A DNA stretch of 64,000 nucleotides from positions 9,442,501 to 9,506,500 of the forward strand of contig CM067529.1 of the NCBI GenBank assembly GCA_034509925.1. The letters are read 5' to 3'. The notes beneath the pieces are model-generated. The model saw nothing but the letters and a program-made list of their open reading frames with translations. It was not told the DNA's origin and did no database searches. A program made the translations under genes and the position numbers. This document shows, piece by piece, positions 1 through 12,600 of this stretch. Position 1 is the stretch's first letter. Every line of letters starts with the position of its first letter. Source of the stretch: Hirudinaria manillensis. Taxonomy: Eukaryota; Annelida; Clitellata; Hirudinida; Hirudinidae.

Positions 1-61
1 TGAGAAATTGAACGGTCCCAAATATCCCAGCAAACTCAGCCCGGTGGACCCGCCAGGGTTG

Positions 62-473
62 AAGGCGGATTGCCAGTCTTGCCCGCGCCAGCTAAATAAT
101 TTTGATGCTGTTCAGTTTGAAAATTCTCGTTAAATTAATCGTTGGTGCAGACGATGTTATTTAACGTGAATGTGCTCACTGAAGAACATTTGGAGCTATT
201 TAGCGAGAATTTTCACGAATTAACGGCTAAATAAATGGACGGAGCCATGCATGACGAAGTGCTGTCTTTCTGAAGCCGTACTCAGAATAGAGGGCTGGTT
301 GCCCGTCTTGCCTGAATTAGTTAAACCAGCTATTGATGTTATTTTGATTGAAAATTCACGCTAAATAAGTTGTTGGAGCGGATGATGCTATTTAGCATGA
401 ATGTGCTTACTAAATAGCGTTTGGAGCTATTTATCGTGAATAAATGACTAAAATAGGCGGAGCGTGATTAGGC
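62..473. repeat. imperfect direct duplication, two copies of about 0.2 kb
   Basis: Two diverged copies lie head to tail, roughly 62-257 and 293-473, offset by about 230 bp. Shared landmarks in the same order are a gccNgtcttgcc block (about 70 and 301), a ttgatg...ttgaaaattc block, a gatgatgctattta-like block, tttggagctattta, and a final ggcggagc-like block. The copies differ by many substitutions, so the duplication is old. There is no coding potential. It could be part of an unrecognised interspersed repeat; I see no terminal inverted repeats. Confidence 0.6.
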
Positions 474-588
474 GCGGTTCTCTGTAAGACAGGAGTCTTT
501 GTCTCATTGTCTGCATTTGTTGGAGATAGTTTGGAGGTGACTGGGATTTGTGTTATTATTAATACTTTGCTGATTGAACTTCAAAATA

Positions 589-1600
589 CAGTCAAATCTC
601 TTTACACCTCGCTATTACGCCACTTTTGCTCGGTCCCGACAAAATTCAATACCAAATAAATTTATTATGACACCAGGGTCCTAATAATGTTTATCTAATC
701 TATGAAGTTAAGGACATATTCCCGGTCGGGGAAGTAATTAAGAGACATTATCTTGTACTTTTCATTAATTAAGACACATTACCTTGTACTTTTAAGTCTT
801 GATCAGGTTAATACTTTCCCAGGATTTGTTGGTGAGGTATGATTAAGGAAGGTGATGGAACATTCCATGGAATTGTATTTGTGCAATGGACAAAGTTGAA
901 ATAGGAATGAGAATGAATGTGAAGGTTTTTATGTGAAATTGCGAGTTGGTGTGAAGATTAGCAAAGGTCATCTCAGAAACGCAGGCGAACCGACTTTATG
1001 CTGAAGGAGAAGGGGATCATCGATGAAGAAGGAGCCAAATCATTCCAATCTGGCCAGGGAGATTAGCAAGAAATGGGGCGTCGAAGTTAAGAGAACCACT
1101 TTGAAAGGCATTCTCAGAAAGAATTCAATCGACGCTGCAATCCAAACTGGAGTTCCATCGAAGAGAACGAAGCTGACGCAGGCTCACTACCCGAAGCTCG
1201 GTGAGGGAATGCTCATGTGGCTGAAGCAAGCAAGAGGACAGAATCTGCCTATCAGAGGCGATGAAACTGGCCGAGTTGATGCACATCCCGAAGTTCATGG
1301 CGAGCGACGGTTGGCTGGGCAATTTCAAGAAGCGCCACGGCATCACGTTCAAGAAAATGCAGGGCGAAGCTGGAGGGGTGGATTCGCAATCCCTTCTTGA
1401 GTGGCAACGTGCCCTTGCTCGGGCAGTTCTCCGCGGACGACGTTTTCAACCTGGACGAGACTGGAATCTGCTTCCGAACAAGATCATGGCTTTCGAGGGT
1501 GTACTGGAGGAACGAAAAGCAAGCAAAGGATCACTCATCAAAGACTCTGTTCGGAAAATTCCTGTAGATTTCTTCGCTTTTTTTTATATTTGAATATCAA
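589..1600 (+). mobile_element. degenerate Tigger/pogo-like DNA transposon, 5' part
   Basis: A terminal-repeat-like sequence starts at 589 (cagtcaaatctctttacacc) directly after a TA dinucleotide at 587-588, the expected Tc1/mariner-pogo target site. It contains the ggtcccgac block common in Tigger-type ends. A broken transposase follows. I found no matching right terminal repeat, so the right end is lost or too diverged. The neighbouring SENP-type gene starts its 3' region at about 2.3 kb. Confidence 0.6.
1023..1575 (+). pseudogene. Tigger/CENP-B-type transposase remnant
   Basis: The reading alternates between frames. Residues read from 1023 contain a psq/CENP-B N-terminal helix-turn-helix (NLAREISKKWGVEVKRTTLKGILRKN) and the start of the Tc5/CENP-B DNA-binding domain ending in WLKQARGQNLPI. 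A frameshift near 1258 moves the match to the next frame, which carries the rest of that domain (ASDGWLGNFKKRHGI). A further shift near 1400 exposes VFNLDETG, the motif holding the first catalytic Asp of the DDE domain, and then a lysine-rich segment (EERKASKG) in yet another frame. The remaining DDE domain is missing. At least three frame changes make it non-functional. Confidence 0.75.
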
Positions 1601-2294
1601 CTAAAACCACTAAACCGGGTGTGATACACGTTTCTATAAAAAAAATAATTTTATTTTTTCCGTACATTATAAAGAATTTATAATTTCAAAAGTGAGTACT
1701 CAGTTTTCGCGTGTTGCTTTTTTTTTATATTTCTAGGGAATCCGAATCGTAGCAGGCAGGATTTCTAAAAAGCAAACGCCACTTCTACCAAAACGTATAA
1801 AATGAATTTAAGCTGCGTTACATGCTCAGACAACTTCAGAGATCACCTCATTCGTCCCCATACTTGCCCGCATTCCTGCCACTAGCAGAAGTAAATCACA
1901 ATATTCGAGACATTAACTTGATTCCATACAGTAGAGATAAATATTTATTTATCTTGCATTCAGCACAACCAAATGAGCATTGGCAGTGCACCAAGTGCGT
2001 TGCAGCCATAAATCATACTAGAGTTGACAAATGTCATTGAGTCCTTCCGTAACCATGTGACTCCCACTCAACTTTCTACGGGTGATGAAGAATATCAGTC
2101 ATGAAACATTCAATATGAAATCCCATTTTGGTTTTTTGCAGATTTCGATAGCATCATAAGATCTGCTCAGTTTATGGGTGTCAAATGCTTTCAAAAAGTC
2201 TTGTATTAAGAACTACAAAAAAGAAGACATTGTTGGAACTTGTCTACACAAAATTTAATTACATGCTGTTGTACTTGAAATGCCCTCCCAAGGT
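1601..2294. other. intergenic DNA, 3' flank of the SENP6/7-type gene
   Basis: AT-rich sequence with no convincing coding match on either strand. On the minus strand an AATAAA lies at 1944-1949 (tttatt on plus), about 350 bases after the stop codon of the SENP6/7-type gene; it is a reasonable but unproven poly(A) signal. Short open frames here look random. Confidence 0.5.
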
Positions 2295-5200
2295 TTATTG
2301 GCCCGGTTTGCTCTGCTCATCCGTAAATAGTACTTTGACTTCCTGCCCATCATCATCCAAACTGGTAGATACTGCTTTGCACAATTCTGCTGGAGATTTA
2401 TCTGGACACCTCTCATAAGGAAGGTCATCATTTTCATCGTTGGGGATGTCATCATCCATTACATTGTTGTTCTCACTCTGAGGTTTATCATCTTTCTTCT
2501 CAACATCACCTGCCTTGTCATCGGTTTTGTTGTCCTCCTCTTCATTGTAATCATCATGATCTCCATCGTCGTCGTCGTCGTCAGAAAGAATCGGATCTAT
2601 GTTGAAGCACCCGTCGCCATTAGGATCGTAACCGAGAGAGGGATTCAAATCGTCTTTCAGCTTCATTACCAGCTTTGCCAGTTGGTATCTCTTTGACATG
2701 GCAACTTTACTTGTGAACCAATCAGCAAGTGACAGTGGCAGAGTGAAGTCTTTGATTGGATTCTGGAATCGTACAAGTACACTAGAATATAGGTCCGGGA
2801 CCCTCGAAATAGAAGAGAATCGCGACTCACCAAAAAGAAGGACTCGACAAACTGCAGCACGTAAATGCCACAGTCCGAGGAGTTTGGCTGCTGAGGACAG
2901 GTAACCATGGAACCCTTCATGGTTGTCTTGTCAAACGTTCTTTTGCCATTTGTGGCGCATTTCTTTTGATTCCATTCAACTTGAAGATACCTGTATCATC
3001 AAATGGAAGGTGATATTCGAATTAACAGCTGGCATTTTCTTTATAAAACTACATTTCTAAGAAATAAAATACATTCAGTCAAGTACTGTTACAAATATGT
3101 ATCTATGAGGATAATAAATATATTATTAACTACATATGGTTGTGTATAATAAGTATATTATTAACTACATAACAACGATTTGAGATGAATTTAAATATCT
3201 GAAAATATAATTTAAAAAAAAAATGCCTGAAAGCATCCCAAGATATTGACATAAAGTAGAGATTGTTTAAAGTTATTAATATTATTATTAAGTTATTATT
3301 ATTATTATTACTCAAAACATTGTAATGATAAACTCACTGCCTGAGAATGTTAGCAACATCATATCGACTCTCTCCTTTCAGCGAATCGAATATGAGAATG
3401 CACGGACTGAAAGTCATTAAGCGAGTTGTCAGTTAGTTTCAATTGAAAATAAATAAATAAATAATCTGCCGATATTAAAATTAATATTCACTTTCTCGGG
3501 TTGCACTCTTCCTCGATCTCCTGTTTCTCTCCATCCCTCTAAAAAAAGAATCAAAGTTTCAAAAATAGTTTCGTCTCGTTTATTGAATTTAAGAAGTTAA
3601 TCAACTTACATTTGCTAAGTCTTCATCTGTCAACTCTGAGCAGGGTTTGTTTGTGACCTCGTTTGCTTTGAGTTGATCGGAATTGGGACAGGAAGCATCG
3701 CCATCTTCATCGTCGTCGTCATCACCACATTCCGAGTTGATTTCCATCAGGATGTCGTCCTCGATTGCGTCCTCACTGCCCCCGTCATTTGCATCCTTCG
3801 TCACTTCTGCAACAACATGCAATCCTTGAGAGAGAAATTAATTAATGCACAAATTCTGTTTAACGCATTTTCTCAACATGCATGCGAGCAGGCCAATCTG
3901 AGTCTATGCAGGCAATTTAAAACTGTACCAAACTATTGACAAGTTTAGACGAGCAGATCAAGTAAAATCAAGTTACCTTCTTTCACCGACGATACGCAAG
4001 GAGTCGCTTCGCTTTCCATGGCCTCGCATTTTGATGGTTCGTGAATAACTTTGTCGTCTGGCAACAGTTGGCTCTCGGTCCGTGGCAGGTCTGTCGAGCA
4101 GGACGCGGGAGATTCGATATGCGATCGGTCTGGCAGAGTGTCCATGCATTCTTCGGAGTCTTCCTCTTTTTTTGCATCTCCATCCGCAGGCGGTTCCGTA
4201 GAAGACGAATCGGCAGAGGCTCGGAACGAGTCCGACGGGGCAGGTTCTCCAGCTTTCACTTCCTGTTGGATGCAGGATGCAGCTTCTGGCGATGACTTGA
4301 CTTGATGAGTCGAGTCAGGTACGTTCGGATCCTTTTTAATTTCTTGGTACGATTTATACTTTGTGACTCCTCGTACATTTGGGAAGCAAATGATTGCTAG
4401 GAACCAGTGGTAACTAATAGTAAATTGTCAAAGTTAACAAGGCTAATGTACAATTGAACAAAACATCACGGTAAAACATCACCTCTCGTTGATTGGAACG
4501 ATGATAAAATCTTTTGAGAAGATGTCTACGTGTCGTGTCCAGGTCTTTACCTTGGCATGACGCTGTTCTTCAGGGCTGGAGGTGACGTATAATAAAGACA
4601 ATGTTAGTGGCAGTAGTTGGTGTCAAGATATCTTAACTGGAGCTAACCTGAGACTACTGGAAGCATCTTGTGCATTTCCTGACATGAGGTGTCCATAAAA
4701 AAAGGAACTGAAAACATGGGTCCTCTGTTTATCTTCAGCTGATATCATCTCTTCCATGAGATATCTGCAATCGAGGTGCCATTCAATTATGTCGTTCCTG
4801 ATAATTCATCAACTTACAGATAAACTCACTTGAGGTAGAAGTCGATGATGACGTCGTTCAGGTATTCTCCGTCGTTTAAGCAGAAGAGATCCTCGTTGGT
4901 CACGTTGATCCCACCTTTTGAGTTTGGTGGTTTGTAAGTGAATAATCTGTAAGGGAGGAAATGTGTGAAAACATTGGAGCTGCTTGCTCTGCTGTCATTG
5001 GTTAATGTTCAACAATCTTATATAATACACATCTTATTAAATAACGATATTGTACATGTTGCTGTTACTTCCCAAACAAATTTTGTGCAAAACCTGCACA
5101 AAGGAACATTTGATTCTTGTGCTCCATTAGATATTTAATGTTTATATTGGCATTATCACTCCTTATCAGACCTTCCTTCACTCATAATCCAATGACAATA

Positions 5201-8200
5201 AAACAATGGTAAACATGATAAAGAACAAAACATCAACAAAAACAAACTTTGTTATCGTTCCTTGAAATCCACTGGTAACGTAAACTGGCGACTGCTGTTC
5301 CGAATGAACCCTGTCGAACCACTGCCCGCTCTGGAGGTGGTGATGATGATGATGATGACTAGCCGACATGACGCCCACGTTGGGAGAATGTTGAAGGTGG
5401 CCCATGGGGAATGCGTTGAGACTCATCGAGGAGGAATTGAGGAATTCACTTCCTCCCATGTACGACTGACTGTAGTAATTGTGTGTCGATTGGTAACAAC
5501 TCTGAGACGCACGGGGGGGCACGGCCCACCGACCGCTGCCTGCGACGTCAGCCCGGTATTCGGAACCGGTGCAATAATCTTCTTCGTTTTCCTTTAAGTA
5601 GTCGTTCCGTTTCTTTTCAAAATTTTCTACTTTTTTGAGGTACGGCCACTTTGGAGGCCTGTAGTAAGAAAACTTAGAAGGGGCTCGACACGACCTGAAG
5701 ATCTTCACGGAGTACGGATGTGCACTCCTTCTCGCCTTCCTCTTTGACCTGTCGCGACCGACCATCTTGCGCCTCGTGTCGGGAATCGAGAACGAAGACT
5801 TTCCGCGATTTTGATCCTCGTAGTCGTGCCAAGTGGCACTCCTGGCAAACAAGTTGTTGTTGAAAAAATGGTGAAAGTTGTTCTTCAGAGACGGGCCGAC
5901 AAATCGAGCCTCAAAGTAAATCCTCATCATCACCGGCGGAAATCTGAGGTAACCTGAAAAAAAAGTGCAAGGTCAAAAGCAACATCGACAATACTGACCA
6001 GAAACAGAAAAAGAGGTGCCCACCTCTGGTAATCTTTAACGGAGGCACTTGAAAGAATGTCATGAGAGCTTCATGGCAGCCGGTCATGTTGAGAGTGATT
6101 TCTAAGACCAGACCTCCAAACATGGGCACCCATTGGTGAGACTCCAACGATTGTGCATGCACCACAACCTCCCTCAAAACTGCAAAGTTCATCAAGTGAA
6201 CTGTAAACAAATCATTATCATCAATTCCTGTCTTTGGTCGTTAAGAGCACTTCCTCATTAATTTGGTAAAAGGGCAGATCTTGCCAAAAATTGTTTTCAT
6301 GATTTGATATTAAGGAAACCCTTTTGACTGGCAATGGTCATATCCACTACATATGAATCAATTTTTGGTAATTTCAGTTTTATTCCAGCTGTGCATTCAG
6401 CAAATGCTTATTTGCTCTTTTTATAGTATTAATACAGGTTATGCTAAATATAATATAGTAATATTATCTATGAAATTTAAACAAAAGTCTGAAATTAGTC
6501 AGATCTTTAGTAGATGTTACCAAAGATTTGACAACTAACCTTCTTGGGTGATGTGGTTGTTAAGATCCTTGAAGAAGATGCAACTGTGGCTTGGAAAACA
6601 TGAAATGGGACCTCCCTTCATGGCAGAAACATTTAACTCTACGACATCCATGGTTATCATGGAGCATATGTGATCTCCTGTAGGACTCGTCTGCTTCATT
6701 GGTTCATCTTTGCTTTGCTTTTAAAAATCGTCAGGTTGTATCAAAAATACAAACAAAAAACAAACAAAAGAACCTTAAACAACAATCTAATTATCTTTAA
6801 AGGAAGGAATTTAAAAAAACATAAATGATAAAAATTGATAAAATACAAACTGCAAATAACGAGTGAACAGATTCTTCGTCATCACCGTTGTCTTCCTCCA
6901 TGTCATCGTCGTCTTCTTCTTCGTCGCTTGATGAAATTTGCACAACATCACAGGATGACTCTGTGAACATCATTAAAACAAATATTTAAGTCTCTCACAA
7001 AATAACTAGACAAACTTTAAAAAAGAAAAAAGGTATAAATCTTTACCTTTAAAAAAAGATATAAATCTTAATCATTGTTACATGACAAATGATAATTTAT
7101 TACACAATTATTGTGAAAGGTTAAGACGATAATTAGTTTATATTTTAAGAGTGACATGCCTTACAAACAAATTGAATCCAAAGATAGAATAAGTGGTCAA
7201 TTCCATGAGCTTGTAAATATTTTTATACCAATATAATTGCTTTTTTAACAATATCATGTAAATAAGCATTTATTTAGATTATTTTATTATATTATTATAT
7301 TAAATGGATTAAAGAATTTATTTAATAGAGAGTTAATAATCTAATTGAAATTATTCCAAATTTGTTTCAAGCATGTCCTTTTTCCAATGGTATTACTATG
7401 CATTTAAAAGGCACTGAATTATAAAATAAAAATCAACAACATTAACAAACAAATTTTGGCAAAATAAGATTAAATAATTTTAAAAAGAAATCTTAATCGC
7501 CAGAAATATAAAAGTACTTGATCAATCCCTCACCATTTTTTTTGCAATGGCTTTTGTACCTGCCATCTTTAATGCCGTGCGTAAACCTCGAATTGTGATC
7601 AAAGTGGACGTTCTTCTCGTATTCCACCTCGATGTCGGACGTGTTGTGAGGAGCTTCGACCACCTCGTCGTCTTCTTCATCGTCGTCGTGCATCTGATGT
7701 ACAGAAAAGAAGAAAAAGAATCAAGTCTTGGGGAGGTCGTGAATATTCGGAAAGATAATTATAATAAATAATTATTTTGCAAGTTTGCGTGGCAAAATGG
7801 CAGAGAATTTACAAATAAGGAATGTTGTTTAAAGGATTTCAAAAGAATATAACGGGTAATTTATCATTTTCAATTGATTGATTGCAACCACAAAAAAAAT
7901 ATGTGGATATGACAAATGCCTTTGTTGCATTCATTGAAATTGTACTCACATTATTATCACTTTCCAGCACAATGTCCGACTGTCCATCTAAAAAACAAAC
8001 AAAAACAATCATAATCTTTACTTCTAATTGAATACTTTATCATCCAATAATCAAAACATTTTACTTTATAAGGTTTAACGGTTACTTAATCATACATTTC
8101 AGCAAAACTCACTGTCTATAAACCAGACATTCATACTATTCACATCATCAAAATTAGACCTACATAACTAAATGAACCTAAGAATAACAATCAAAGTGAT

Positions 8201-8830
8201 AACTAAAATTGTTGATATACCCTGCTTTGTTGATGATCCCTTTTCACAGAGAGATTCAAAAGAAGAGTCGTGATCAACTTTCGAGATCGATATCAGAGGA
8301 TCTGGTTTTCCAAAATACGAACAGCTCGAGATCTCGCAAACTTTCACCGAACTTTCATTCTGATTCTGGCAATTTAAAGCTGGATTGCTCGATTCATCGT
8401 TTGTAATTAATACGGGGTCGTCGATATCTTCTGTCTCGTCAATAACGTCGCCGGCACAAGTATCGTCCTCGTTTGGATCTTCATCGATTTCTATAGTGTT
8501 GGGTGGATAAGCCAGAGGATCCTCCGCGATTGATACTTTGTCTTCTTGCCCGTTTTCGATTGCATTTACTGTAGTTTCAACCACTTCAGCTTCTCCATTT
8601 CCATTCGATGACGAAGTTGCAATATTTTCTGGAGTAGAGGCAACATGCCTCGTATTCACGATGTCTGTGTCGTCTGACTTACCGTTATCGGTCAAGCAGT
8701 TTTCGTTTGTTATGATTTCATCTTTTGAGCTTTCCCATACTTCTTTCCAAGTATTATTTTGCTTGTTTTCAATTATCAACGATAACTTATTATCGAACCG
8801 TTGCTTGCAAACAGTATCCATTTCGGACAT
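2295..8830 (-). CDS. SENP6/7: SENP6/SENP7-type SUMO-specific cysteine protease (Ulp1/C48 family)
   Basis: Joined exons, 5' to 3' on the minus strand: 8830-8221, 7987-7950, 7693-7534, 6960-6851, 6717-6540, 6200-6024, 5953-5248, 4946-4830, 4764-4648, 4575-4483, 4413-3977, 3806-3610, 3538-3492, 3406-3338, 2990-2831, 2762-2295. They total 3684 nt in one frame, 1227 residues. The C-terminal half is a split Ulp1 peptidase: [17 protein letters not shown] (about 685), [10 protein letters not shown], the catalytic His771 in [11 protein letters not shown], Asp1003 in PCILIFDSL, and Cys1059 in [15 protein letters not shown] with Gln1053 nearby. About 230 mostly acidic residues separate His from Asp, which is typical of SENP6/7 and not of SENP1/2. 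This family trims poly-SUMO chains in the nucleus. The N-terminal half has acidic runs, a SUMO-interaction-like [13 protein letters not shown] at about 274, and seven histidines at 624-630. An Asp/Glu-rich tail of about 100 residues follows. Exon borders are manual; donors at 6850 and 5247 (gtttgt) are the weakest. Confidence 0.93.
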
Positions 8831-9699
8831 CGGTCTTTTGTGTAGAAGGATTTAAATTATCCGCAATAGATTAAGTGACAATTGTAGTACACAACATATG
8901 CAAAATCAGCACAATATCCAGGCAGCGCTCATGTATAATGAAGATATCACTCGTTATCTGTTCGAAACTATTGTCCAGCTTGTAAATAAAGCTAATCATA
9001 AATTAAAATAAATAGCATCATTCGCTTTTTGATGAAAATGCGATTGCTTTAAATTTAATTAAAAAATTAATAAATTTATCATTTGAGTGAAATTTATAAA
9101 TGATTAAAATTTAAATAAAAGACATTAGCGGCAGAAATAAAAAAAATTAATAGATACTTTTATTAACAACAAATATATCTAGTTATTATTATTTTTTTTG
9201 TATTAACTGAATACACAAAGTATATCTAATGTAAATTTATTAAATATGAAATAACTAATTAATAGTTGTACAGAAGATATTCTGGAAAATATTTAAGTTT
9301 TCTATTGTTGTATTCTGCGAACGAAAATAAGTTATCTGTTCCATCTGGTTTTTATAATATTGGTATAAAATTGCAACTTTTGTAATCTGGTATGTTGTCA
9401 TTATTCGTAATTTATTTTGAAAGATGTTAGACAAATTATACAATTATAATTGTGACAAGTATTTACAACAAGAATTTGAGACGAATTAATAATGATTACA
9501 TGGACGCACTTTGGTAAAAGAGGTTTCTTAGCAGCCACAATATGACAATTTCGGATGGTTTGCAATATGCCTGTTGCAATGAGATGCTATTTTAAATGCT
9601 TAGAAGTGATAGTTTATTCAATTATTTATGTTGCCATTTAGGTTTTTATTGGTTCCACGATTATTATCTAACATCAAACCTGTTAATAGGTAAATCATT
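8831..9699. promoter_or_regulatory. shared intergenic region between two divergent genes
   Basis: These 869 bases separate the first codon of the minus-strand SENP6/7-type gene (8830) from the first codon of plus-strand ELP1 (9700). They must hold both 5' untranslated regions and both promoters unless upstream noncoding exons exist. The sequence is strongly AT-rich, with no clear TATA box at a sensible distance from either start, no CpG-rich core and no credible ORF. Head-to-head placement suggests, but does not show, a bidirectional promoter. Confidence 0.5.
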
Positions 9700-12600
9700 A
9701 TGAAGAACCTCCAACTGTTGACTGGCTGTGAATTTGATGAGTGTCCATTGCTATCAGAATGTTCACTATTGAGCATGAATGTCGACAATGGCATTTTGTA
9801 TGGAGCATCAAAAAGTCATATTTTTGCTTTTGAATGCAAAGAAGATGTTGAGGTTTGTTTCCAATGGCACTGAAATACTATCTGTTTTAAGCATTGGTTG
9901 AAATGTTATGATGATGTTTACAGCTGATAGCAGAAGTATCTCTGAAAGATGAGGTTCTGCTTGGTGATGATCACAGCATAGTTTCCATCCAGTATGTTCC
10001 AGACCAATTCTGCCTATCCGTTGCAACTTCTAATGGTGAATTAATCCTATGTAATCCGAACAACACACCACATGTGAGTCACATTAAGGGCCAAGAACTT
10101 TTAGTTTTTCATTATTAAATAATGATGCTTTAACTTAAAAATAGTTTGAGAATGTTGGTTCAGTGGAAAGTGGAATCTGTGATATGAGCTGGAGTCATGA
10201 CTTTGAACTGCTTGTCCTTGCAACTGGTGAGTTATTTAGCAACCGCTTGATATGCCCATTTACGTTGTTAGGAGTTAGTCTTACTTTGATTTATCCTATT
10301 GCCTTATTAGGATATCCTGCTAGATTTTATCAACTGCTCTGATGATATTTTAAGTAATCACACTTTCTAGGCAAGAAATCGATGATATTGATGACAAGAG
10401 ATTTTGAACCAATCACTGAATGCCAATTAGATTCTTCACAGTTTGGTGAAGGTGAGTTTGTAGTCAGTCACTGTGTGTATACAAACATTCATCGTTGAAT
10501 TTGCATTGAAGCTGAACTCGTGACTGTTGGATGGGGCAAAAAAGAAACTCAGTTCCATGGATCTGAGGGCAAGGCTGCTGCAACAAAGAAATCTGAGGTG
10601 AATTTTGAATTATTAATCTTTTTAATTCCTCGATGATGATCACTGAAATAGTAATTTCAAACATTTTCAGTGCTCAACATGCATATTCGATTGGGATGAC
10701 AAGAAGCCTCGAATAACTTGGAGGGGTGACAATGAATATTTTGCAGTTCATTATGTGGATGAATCATTGAGTTAGCATTATTTGTTTTATTGATTTCCAT
10801 GTTGAATTCTCCATGCATATTTGAATAATTTGTTTATTAATCTTAATTACAGACACGAGAAATTTTAAAATTTGGACGAGAGAAGGAAAGCTACATTCGA
10901 CTTCTGCACCGACAAATGGACTTGCTCAGGCGATTTCCTTCAGGTTACCATGGAAAATAAACAATCATTTGAAACATTTGTAACAAATACCTAGCACAAC
11001 AATGCCTACATCAATGCTACTATGTCTAGCACTAAATTACTTGTTTACATTAAATCATTTCCAACAACAGAACTCAAGGGAACCTCTTGGCCTGTACAAG
11101 TTTTCATCAAAATGAACACAAAGTTCTCTTCTTTGAAAAAAATGGCCTACAACATGGAGAGTACATCCTTCCATTGTCTGGTGACAACTCAAAGGTTGTT
11201 ATTGATTTTTAGGGTTTATTCCATGAAATTTCATCAAAATCTTCAATTAGGTCAAAGAATTATCTTGGAACATGGACTCCTCTGTACTTGCTGTGTTCTG
11301 TGAAATTGGTGGAAATGCCACTCAGGGTTAGCAAAGATGAAGCCTTTGAAATTAATATTATTTCTATTTAAAATTTATGTTTTCTGACATTTGATATATT
11401 AAAATTTAATATATTGCCATTTATCAAATCAAACTTTTAATACTTGGCAGTTCAACTGTGGACCAGTTCAAATTACCATTGGTACATGAAGCAATGCCTA
11501 GTTTTCTCTGGTGATGACAGGATCTCCTGCTTCATCTGGGACCAGGAATGTCCCCTCAAGATGCACCTCATCACCTCCAGTGGCAAACATTTCAAGTACA
11601 CCTGGACGTTCGCCATCAACAAGAGCCCGACCATTTCAGATGAAAACGACGTCAATGTCGGAGTGATTGACGGAGGTCAGTGTAGCCTGACAAGCTAGAA
11701 GAGCATTGTTGTTGTTGTTACTGATGTGGTTGTTTGATATTACTGAATATCAATTTCATATTGAATTTGAATCTGTAGGTGAATTCACTGAACACTCCTT
11801 CGTTTACAGCAACCTTGAACGTGACGCCATTTGCATGTTGTGCTGTTCCTCCGCCAATGTCTGCTTACACGTTGAACGTTTCTTTTCCAATTCATTCTGC
11901 CACGTTCGGAAGTGGGGAGAGAGTAAACGACATCCTGGTTCTTTCCATAGATGGATCACTCCATTGGTTCAGCCATCTTTCAGGTGCATTGATGATGTTG
12001 CCAACACATTTACAAATATGTGACAGTATTTTTTATCTTATTTCAAACTATGATCTGGTTTGCTGTTGGGTTAAGTGTGATCTGATATCATTGAAATTTT
12101 TAATTCATGACAGAACCAATGGATAGCGTCTCAAAATATGGAGGAGCAACCGTAGCAACGGATGCTATGGGAGGGAATGGTTTCAGAATTCAGTGTCCTC
12201 TGCCAACCCTGAGAGCTCAGGCCAAGTGATAATAATATTACATCTGTATTAATAAAAAGTTATAATATTATTACAATACGATAACAAATTAAATATTTCA
12301 TGAGCGGCAAAATAAATTGTTTTATTAATAACTAATTTGCTTATTAATTAAGTTTAAATTAGGTTGACTGATTAATGGAATTACACAGATTCACAGTCGA
12401 TGGCAGCACTCCACTGAATGACCACCACTTTATGTGGATCAATGCAAATGAATTGGTAGCCTGTGGAATTTTCCACAGCAAACAAACCCTGAAACATTAC
12501 CATGTTTCCTGGGAGACTGGCATGGTTGTGGAGAAGTTTGTATATTTAAGTTTTTGCTGAGTTTTATGACATACAAATATATACAAAGACGAACATACAC

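Noticed and set aside
9255-9443. 62-codon minus-strand frame in the intergenic region
   Set aside because: AT-rich, no family resemblance, no flanking splice sites or promoter; expected by chance.
11764-11809. Upstream acceptor (tctgtag at about 11779) for ELP1 exon 11
   Set aside because: With the phase left by exon 10 it puts translation in a frame without ELP1 similarity. The acceptor at 11809 restores the frame leading to NVTPF and AVPPPM.
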